Shown here: positions 15,607-21,457 of the stretch, piece after piece
Layout: each line of letters opens with the position of its first letter
Position numbering within the stretch: the first letter of the stretch is position 1
Source of the DNA: an uncultured Alphaproteobacteria bacterium
Lineage (GTDB): Bacteria > Pseudomonadota > Alphaproteobacteria > RF32 > CAG-239
Reading direction: 5' to 3'
NCBI GenBank assembly: GCA_900540425.1
Contig: UQFU01000020.1
Span: forward strand, 1-21,457
Length of the DNA: 21,457 nucleotides
The notes under the pieces: generated by a model
What the model saw: only the letters and a program-made list of their open reading frames with translations
Told to the model about the DNA's origin: nothing
The model's database searches: none
Translations under genes and position numbers: made by a program

Positions 15607-15635
15607 CTTATAACCAATAAAAAATATATTTGCAA
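15607..15635 (-). promoter_or_regulatory. Promoter of tRNA-Asp
   Basis: On the minus strand TTGCAA (15635-15630), a 17-bp spacer and TATAAG (15612-15607) lie 14 bp before the tRNA 5' end. Confidence 0.65.
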
Positions 15636-15785
15636 GAACTTTTTTTTATTTTTTAGAAAAAAATTAATTTTATGTGGATACAATGCTATTTATACACCTG
15701 TTACAATCTTTTCATTTGTATTTTACAGGAAAGGAAGTTACTATTTCTTCCAGATTTTGCTTAACCAGAAAAAAAGATTAACTCA

Positions 15786-17207
15786 ATGAAATTGCTATCT
15801 AAAAAATTTAATTTCAATTTGAAAATTAAAAATAAGCACAAAATCGTCCCTTTGGTTTATGCTTTTGCGGTGACATTTGCATTTATTCTTTCTCTGACGA
15901 AAAACAAAGACGTTAGCGCGTCCGTCAATCCCTATGATCAGATTCCGGTTTCGGAGCTGGAGGCCGGGATTGAGGAAAAGCTGGACAATTCGCCGGACAG
16001 TTATGTTAAAGATTCGCTGGAAAACATCAAGTCCCTTTTTGAACTGGTTAATTACGGATCTTCGGAAAAAGTCGTCGACAAGGAGATTACCGTCGAAAAA
16101 GGCGACACTTTCATTTCCTTGTTTACCGATTTGGGGTTAACCTACAAAGAAGCCCATGATATTTACGAAACCGTCAAAAAAGTATATAACCCTTCTTTGC
16201 TGCGCGTCGGGCAAAAGATTAAGCTCAGAACCAAAATCAACATCCAGTCCCAAACCGTTATTTCGGTTGAGAGTATTTTAATTGAGCCTAATTCGGGAAT
16301 TCGCCATATTCTGACCAAAAACGAAAAACAACAGTATATCGTTACCACCCAGCGCGATGAACTTACCGATGAGGTTAACAGCGCCAGCGGCATTATCTCC
16401 GGTTCGCTTTCCGGCTCCATGGCCAAGCACGGCGTACCGCGGCGGCTGGTGGCCGACTTTATCAAAATCTTTTCGTATTCGGTAGATTTCCGCAGAGATT
16501 TGCGCAAAGGCGACCGGTTTGAAATCATTTATGAAAACCGCATCGCTCCGGATGGGAAAGTCGTCAAGACCGGAAACATCCTGTATGCAGCCCTGAAGCT
16601 TCGCAACGATAAAATTTCCCTCTACCGTTTCTCCGACAAATACGGCAATGTCGATTATTATAATGAAAAAGGCCAAGCAATGAAAAAATTCCTGCACCGC
16701 AAGCCGATGGCTTATCAACAGGCTCGCATTTCATCGCCGTTTGGCAAGCGCCGTCATCCGATTTATAAAGATGTCCGCATCCACTGGGGCGTTGACTATG
16801 CTGCTCCGCGCGGTTCGGCAGTATATGCCGGCGGTGACGGGGTTGTTGTGGCTGCCAAATATAATGGCGGTTACGGAAAATATATTAAAATCCGCCACAA
16901 TTCGGAATATTCGACGGCTTACGGACATCTGAACGGGTATGCCAAAGGAATTAAGCCCGGCGTCCGCGTTAAACAAGGACAATTAATCGCTTATGTCGGC
17001 AGTACCGGGCGTTCAACCGGCCCTCACCTGCATTATGAAGTGATTAAAAACGGCAAACGGGTCAATCCGGTTACGATTAAAGCGGCAACCGGCAATAACC
17101 TCGGCGGACAGAATCTTAAAAAATTTAAGTCAATGGTTGCCGATCTCAAAAAATCGTACAGCACCATGTTTGCTGAAAAAGATACCCCCAAGGTCGCAAA
17201 AAAATAA
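15786..17207 (+). CDS. M23-family murein endopeptidase (LytM domain) with LysM/OapA-like segment
   Basis: Envelope enzyme that cleaves peptidoglycan cross-links. Residues about 23-38 form a membrane anchor or uncleaved signal (PLVYAFAVTFAFILSL) after a basic lead. Residues about 98-147 resemble a LysM/OapA-type segment (EITVEKGDTFISLFTDLGL ... VGQKIKL). The C-terminal LytM domain runs from SSPFGKRRHPIYKDVRIHWG to about residue 430. Its zinc/catalytic residues are all present: His333 and Asp337 (HWGVD), the YGHL histidine near 381, and His414/His416 (HLHYE). It should therefore be an active enzyme rather than an EnvC/NlpD-type activator with a degenerate site. The 473-aa length and layout resemble MepM. 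No clear ribosome site precedes the ATG. It is convergent with rlmH and shares a terminator with it. Confidence 0.92.
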   Translation: MKLLSKKFNFNLKIKNKHKIVPLVYAFAVTFAFILSLTKNKDVSASVNPYDQIPVSELEAGIEEKLDNSPDSYVKDSLENIKSLFELVNYGSSEKVVDKEITVEKGDTFISLFTDLGLTYKEAHDIYETVKKVYNPSLLRVGQKIKLRTKINIQSQTVISVESILIEPNSGIRHILTKNEKQQYIVTTQRDELTDEVNSASGIISGSLSGSMAKHGVPRRLVADFIKIFSYSVDFRRDLRKGDRFEIIYENRIAPDGKVVKTGNILYAALKLRNDKISLYRFSDKYGNVDYYNEKGQAMKKFLHRKPMAYQQARISSPFGKRRHPIYKDVRIHWGVDYAAPRGSAVYAGGDGVVVAAKYNGGYGKYIKIRHNSEYSTAYGHLNGYAKGIKPGVRVKQGQLIAYVGSTGRSTGPHLHYEVIKNGKRVNPVTIKAATGNNLGGQNLKKFKSMVADLKKSYSTMFAEKDTPKVAKK

Positions 17208-17220
17208 AATAACAGCACAA

Positions 17221-17250
17221 AAAACTCCGGAACCCTTCCGGAGTTTTTTA
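17221..17250. terminator. Shared bidirectional terminator between the M23 gene and rlmH
   Basis: A perfect 12-bp stem (AAAACTCCGGAA / TTCCGGAGTTTT) with a three-base loop, with T runs in both directions. It sits between two convergent genes (stop codons at 17207 and 17271). Confidence 0.88.
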
Positions 17251-17270
17251 GTATTACAACGCAAAAAAAA

Positions 17271-17711
17271 TTATTCGCGATGATACGGATGATGATTGAT
17301 AATTGTCTGTATCCGATATATTTGTTCGCTCAGAACCGCCCGCATCAGCATATGGGGCAAAGTCAATTTTCCAAAAGAAAGCAACAAATCCGCCCGATTG
17401 CGGGTAGATTGCAGATGCCCGTCAGCGCCGCCGATCAAGAAACAAATCTCCGAACAGCCGTCAGCCATCCATTTTTCAACCTTAGCCGCCAGTTCCAGGC
17501 TTTTAAGGTTTTCGCCGCGTTCGTCCAAGACAATTACTTTGGCGCCGTGAGGAATTGATTTTTGCAGAAATTCAGCTTCTTCGGCCTGCGAAGCGTTATC
17601 CGTTTCCTTAATTTGGATCGTCCAACCGGAACGTTTGACATATTCGGCGATTATCGCGGCTTCCGGAGAATTTTTTTTGCACTTCCCTATGGCCAAAACA
17701 GTTGCCCGCAC
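17271..17711 (-). CDS. rlmH: 23S rRNA (pseudouridine-1915-N3)-methyltransferase RlmH
   Basis: SPOUT-class methyltransferase that modifies pseudouridine 1915 in helix 69 of 23S rRNA. At 146 aa it is slightly shorter than the E. coli enzyme (155 aa). Family marks are VIVLDERGENLKSLELAAKV, the SAM-knot segment ICFLIGGADGHL, KLTLPHMLMRAVLSEQIYR and the C-terminal HHPYHRE. It is the last gene of the rplU-rpmA-obgE-rsfS-rlmH series, 12 bp after rsfS, and ends against the bidirectional terminator. Confidence 0.95.
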   Translation of the reverse strand: MRATVLAIGKCKKNSPEAAIIAEYVKRSGWTIQIKETDNASQAEEAEFLQKSIPHGAKVIVLDERGENLKSLELAAKVEKWMADGCSEICFLIGGADGHLQSTRNRADLLLSFGKLTLPHMLMRAVLSEQIYRIQTIINHHPYHRE

Positions 17712-17723
17712 GTTTTTCCTCGC

Positions 17724-18104
17724 CTATTTTTTGCGGATTTCGGCAACGGAACTCCACATTTTTTCCAAATTATAAAATTCGCGGACTTCCGGGCGGAAAA
17801 TATGGACAATTACATCAAAAGCATCAATCAAAACCCAATCGGCCTTTTCTTCCCCTTCAACGGCTGAAGAAAATCCGGCAGCTTTCAATTTTTCCTGAAC
17901 ATGCTGCGCCGTTGAAGCCACATGGCGCTGCGACGTTCCGCTGGCAATGACCATATAGCTGGCGATTGAGGTTTTGCCCTGGAGATCGATGCAGACAATA
18001 TCCTCGGCCTTGTTGTCCTCCAGCGTATCCATTACAATTTTCAAGATTTGTTCATCGGTACGGATATCTGACGTAACGGTCTTTTTTGCAGCTGTTTTAC
18101 TCAC
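17724..18104 (-). CDS. rsfS: Ribosomal silencing factor RsfS
   Basis: Binds L14 on the large subunit and blocks subunit joining when nutrients are low. The 126-aa protein carries the family core: DIVCIDLQGKTSIASYMVIA, SGTSQRHVASTAQHVQEKL, and the C-terminal DWVLIDAFDVIVHIFRPEVR followed by YNLEKMW. It lies 25 bp after obgE and 12 bp before rlmH. In many bacteria nadD or proBA sits in this cluster, but neither is here. Confidence 0.95.
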   Translation of the reverse strand: MSKTAAKKTVTSDIRTDEQILKIVMDTLEDNKAEDIVCIDLQGKTSIASYMVIASGTSQRHVASTAQHVQEKLKAAGFSSAVEGEEKADWVLIDAFDVIVHIFRPEVREFYNLEKMWSSVAEIRKK

Positions 18105-18129
18105 GAAATATTCTCCTTTAATCCTTTGA

Positions 18130-19197
<1,068 letters not shown>

Positions 19198-19300
19198 TTA
19201 TCTTTATGCCAAAGGTTGCTTACATTTTAATTTAAGCTATTTTGCTTAAAAGTAAAGGGGATGTCTAAGCACCCCCTCCACCGTGAAATCCGTAAAAATA

Positions 19301-19555
19301 TTATTCGGCAACAACCGATACAAAGGTCTTGTCGCCAGATTTCTTTGCGAATTCGACTTTGCCGGCGATTTTGGCAAAAATGGTGTGATCTTTGCCCATA
19401 CCGACATTTTTACCAGGGTGATACTGGGTACCGCGCTGACGGACAATGATATTGCCGGCAATAACGGTTTCGCCGCCGAATTTCTTAATACCTAAGCGGC
19501 GCCCTTCGGAATCGCGTCCGTTATTGGAACTACCACCTGACTTCTTATGTGCCAT
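19301..19555 (-). CDS. rpmA: 50S ribosomal protein L27
   Basis: Large-subunit protein whose N-terminal tail reaches the peptidyl transferase centre. The 84-aa sequence begins [18 protein letters not shown], followed by the conserved [26 protein letters not shown] and [12 protein letters not shown]. No cleavable N-terminal extension of the Firmicutes kind is present. It follows rplU by 22 bp. Confidence 0.97.
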   Translation of the reverse strand: MAHKKSGGSSNNGRDSEGRRLGIKKFGGETVIAGNIIVRQRGTQYHPGKNVGMGKDHTIFAKIAGKVEFAKKSGDKTFVSVVAE

Positions 19556-19577
19556 GACTATACTCTCCCTTAACTAC

Positions 19578-19880
19578 TTATTTGCCACAGATTTCGGTAA
19601 TTTTAACCAGAGTAATGCTCTGTCTGTGACCGTTTTTACGACGATAGTTTTGTCTTCTTTTCTTTTTGAAAACAATGATTTTAGCATCACGAGCCTGCTT
19701 CAAGACAGTAGCTTTTACGCTGGCGCCTGCAACCAGGGGAGTCCCTACGGTTTCATCAATGGCCAATACTTCATTAAAAACAACTTCTTTACCTGCTTCG
19801 CCGGCAATTTTTTCAATCTTCAGAACATCGCCCGATGCGACCTTGTATTGTTTTCCGCCTGTTTTAATTACTGCGTACAT
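19578..19880 (-). CDS. rplU: 50S ribosomal protein L21
   Basis: Large-subunit protein that binds 23S rRNA. The 100-aa sequence starts [20 protein letters not shown] and carries the conserved basic stretch [20 protein letters not shown]. An AAGGTG ribosome site is eight bases upstream of the ATG at 19880. It is the first gene of the rplU-rpmA-obgE-rsfS-rlmH operon and is preceded by a good promoter at 19922-19949. Confidence 0.97.
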   Translation of the reverse strand: MYAVIKTGGKQYKVASGDVLKIEKIAGEAGKEVVFNEVLAIDETVGTPLVAGASVKATVLKQARDAKIIVFKKKRRQNYRRKNGHRQSITLVKITEICGK

Positions 19881-19921
19881 TTTTCTTCACCTTATTATTT
19901 TAAACATAAAACGTTGATTGC

Positions 19922-19949
19922 AATATACAGAAGTTTTTTCTGCTGTCAA
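19922..19949 (-). promoter_or_regulatory. Promoter of the rplU-rpmA-obgE-rsfS-rlmH operon
   Basis: On the minus strand a consensus TTGACA (19949-19944), a 16-bp spacer and TATATT (19927-19922), 41 bp before the rplU ATG. The spacer contains a small inverted repeat (GCAGAA ... TTCTG). Confidence 0.7.
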
Positions 19950-19973
19950 CAGAAATCTCATGAAATTTTCAAC

Positions 19974-20447
19974 TTAGTGCAGATTCTTGGCTTCTTTTTG
20001 CAGAATCCGATAATACTCGGGTTTCATAAACCGTCCCTGCCAAATCCCGCGCCGGTGTTTTTTGGCCCGGCGTTCGGCGGCGGCATAGTCCCGGGTATAG
20101 CGGGTATAAGCCACGGCCCAGCCGTTTTCGACCATCCAGCGATTCAGGTTGACCTTGCCCAGCCAGCAGACCGAAACCTGGCGGCGGTATTTGTCGATTA
20201 TGACTTTTTCACAGCGAACCGGCCGGGTTCCGACAAGCTTTTTCAGAGCGAGGTATGCCTCTTTGCCGCAAGGATAGGCCTTGTTTTCGGAATCATAACA
20301 CATTTGATGATATTCCGGCGCGTCAATCCCTTCGAGCCGGATTTCGGTTTTGCCGATAAACAGGCTGTCGCCGTCGATAACCTTGACCGGCTCCGCCGCC
20401 TGCCCCAGCCCAAGCAGCATACTCAAAAACAAACCACAGATTTTCAA
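19974..20447 (-). CDS. Exported thermonuclease-like (SNase-fold) protein
   Basis: Staphylococcal-nuclease family, probably secreted or periplasmic. The core motifs are VKVIDGDSLFIGKTEIRLEG, then IDAPE, GKEAYLALKKLV and IIDKYRRQVSVCWLG. Candidate catalytic residues (the Arg of EIRLEG, the Glu of CGKEA and an Arg of KYRRQ) are in the expected places. Four cysteines lie in the mature part. I chose TTG 20447 as the start: AAAGGGG lies five bases upstream, and the product then opens with a standard signal peptide (MKICGLFLSMLLGLGQAA, then EPVKV), giving 157 aa. The frame stays open to TTG 20516 (180 aa), but that start has no ribosome site and overlaps the neighbour's predicted promoter. It is divergent from the lipoprotein gene. 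Confidence 0.85.
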   Translation of the reverse strand: MKICGLFLSMLLGLGQAAEPVKVIDGDSLFIGKTEIRLEGIDAPEYHQMCYDSENKAYPCGKEAYLALKKLVGTRPVRCEKVIIDKYRRQVSVCWLGKVNLNRWMVENGWAVAYTRYTRDYAAAERRAKKHRRGIWQGRFMKPEYYRILQKEAKNLH

Positions 20448-20506
20448 ACCGTCCCCTTTATGCCGATAAATTAAATTTCTGTTTAATAACCTAACAAATT
20501 TATTTG

Positions 20507-20535
20507 TTGTTTGCAATTCTTTGGCTTAATATAAG
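20507..20535 (+). promoter_or_regulatory. Possible promoter of the cysteine-rich lipoprotein gene
   Basis: TTGTTT (20507-20512), a 17-bp spacer and TATAAG (20530-20535), 30 bp before the GTG start at 20566. Confidence 0.45.
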
Positions 20536-20565
20536 CGCAGGATTTATAAGAAAAGGTTTGATGAA

Positions 20566-21457
20566 GTGTGGAGAATAACCAGTAAACAGCTTGCCGCCGC
20601 GGGAATGCTCTTTTTTCTCGGCGGGTGCGGATGTTTCTACAGCGTACAGCAGGTAATGACCGGAGAGGCTTTTGAAGACGAACTGGCCAAAAGCCAGGCT
20701 CGGGACGTATCCAACATGCCGTTGCGCAACCCCAAGTCAATCGTGGTTTGCCGCAGCCGCCAATGCGCTCCGGCCAATTTGTCGATGTCGCGCGAGTATA
20801 TTTATAACAGCCTGGTTCATCTTTTTGAAAACAACAATCATCAAACGGCGCTGATTTGCAAAGCCAATGCCGCATCGCGCACCTGTACCGAAAATTATCT
20901 GACCATGCCGCTCAAAGTCGGCATCACGCCTGCGCACATGTATATTGACTCGGTTAATATTACCGATGTGATTATCGGCAGCAAGAATCAGCAGATTAAC
21001 CTGGTACTGAACTATAACGTAACATATAACGGACAGTCTCCCGACTGTACGCCGGCCAAGTCGGTTTCTTTTGCCCGCAACGTCAACCACATCATGCTGG
21101 AGGACATCGGCTATCGCTGCAAAATGACGACCATCGGCTATTCGACCGTCAAAACGGTTTTTTCGATAGACTACATTGATTTGGATTTCGGTTTCATCGG
21201 CGGTTATTATTCAATCGGCGTTTCCGGCCCGGCTTATGGCGGCGGAACCGGTTATATGCTGCTGCGGCTGCCCAAATATTCCGAAAAACTGTCACCGGTT
21301 TTGGTTGATCCTGAAAACTCCGGCACAGCCCAGGCCAAAACCACGCAAAGAACGAGAAATACCCAACCGGCACCAACAGCACTTTCCGGTTCAAATGACA
21401 GCGGCCTGACACAATCCGGCGTACAAATTTTTCCGCTGGAAGTAAAAAAACCGGCGG
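20566..21457 (+). CDS. Cysteine-rich outer-membrane lipoprotein of unknown function, partial (runs off the right edge)
   Basis: The open frame continues to the window end (297 complete codons visible). The GTG at 20566 has AAGG nine bases upstream. From it the product starts MWRITSKQLAAAGMLFFLGGC, a lipoprotein signal with lipobox LGGC (Cys21) and Gly at +2, which predicts outer-membrane sorting. Six later cysteines fall in pairs (VVCRSRQC, LICKANAASRTC, and one each near SPDC and GYRC), suggesting three disulfides. The middle looks beta-rich (MYIDSVNITDVIIG, QINLVLNYNVTYNG, FGFIGGYYSIGVSG). After about residue 245 a Ser/Thr/Pro/Gln-rich linker begins. I do not recognise the family. It is divergent from the nuclease gene. 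Confidence 0.8.
   Translation, partial: MWRITSKQLAAAGMLFFLGGCGCFYSVQQVMTGEAFEDELAKSQARDVSNMPLRNPKSIVVCRSRQCAPANLSMSREYIYNSLVHLFENNNHQTALICKANAASRTCTENYLTMPLKVGITPAHMYIDSVNITDVIIGSKNQQINLVLNYNVTYNGQSPDCTPAKSVSFARNVNHIMLEDIGYRCKMTTIGYSTVKTVFSIDYIDLDFGFIGGYYSIGVSGPAYGGGTGYMLLRLPKYSEKLSPVLVDPENSGTAQAKTTQRTRNTQPAPTALSGSNDSGLTQSGVQIFPLEVKKPA

Noticed and set aside
19446..20474. 342-aa plus-strand frame across rpmA, rplU and the nuclease gene
   Set aside because: It is antisense to three well-supported genes and to the rplU promoter, with no domain of its own.

Overview
The window looks like chromosomal DNA of an uncultured or little-studied alphaproteobacterium with moderate GC. The evidence is a tolC - popZ - valS block (PopZ, the DUF2497 polar organiser, is typical of Alphaproteobacteria), an mlaE-mlaF-mlaD-lipoprotein operon whose permease carries an N-terminal STAS domain, and intergenic repeats of the 'GTCATTCCGGGCTTGACCCGGAATCC' kind common in that class. 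This placement is inferred from gene content only.

Layout. 1-5163 (minus strand): tolC, popZ and valS. valS runs off the left edge and its reading frame is broken by an apparent one-base deletion near 302. 5382-7853 (plus): a lone glycogen phosphorylase with its own promoter and terminator. 7858-8548: no gene, but a striking nested inverted-repeat block built from tandem 25-bp and 28-bp units. 8549-8944 (minus): a small orphan protein. 9008-9616 (minus): an ABC exporter reduced by an in-frame internal deletion. 9780-13021 (plus): four overlapping genes for a Mla-type phospholipid/lipid transporter. 13129-14109 and 14276-15130 (plus): two genes of unknown function, each behind a recognisable promoter; the second has HD-like motifs resembling DUF5662. 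15131-15785: a terminator, then an 86-bp direct repeat flanking about 170 bp. The right-hand copy carries the 3' end of tRNA-Asp(GTC), which is encoded on the minus strand at 15516-15592. 15786-17207 (plus): an M23 murein endopeptidase, convergent across a shared terminator with the ribosome-linked operon rplU-rpmA-obgE-rsfS-rlmH (minus, 19880 to 17271). 19974-20447 (minus): a secreted nuclease-like protein. 20566 to the right edge (plus): a partial cysteine-rich lipoprotein.

How the genes relate. Most of the window is housekeeping: envelope (tolC, mla operon, M23 hydrolase), polar organisation (popZ), and translation or ribosome assembly (valS, rplU, rpmA, obgE, rsfS, rlmH, tRNA-Asp). The 7.9-9.6 kb and 13.1-15.5 kb stretches are the variable parts. 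They hold repeats, a decayed transporter, orphan genes and a tRNA-associated duplication. I found no CRISPR array, prophage, toxin-antitoxin pair or obviously new multi-gene system. The best leads are the nested repeat block, the tRNA-Asp duplication and the two orphan genes next to it.
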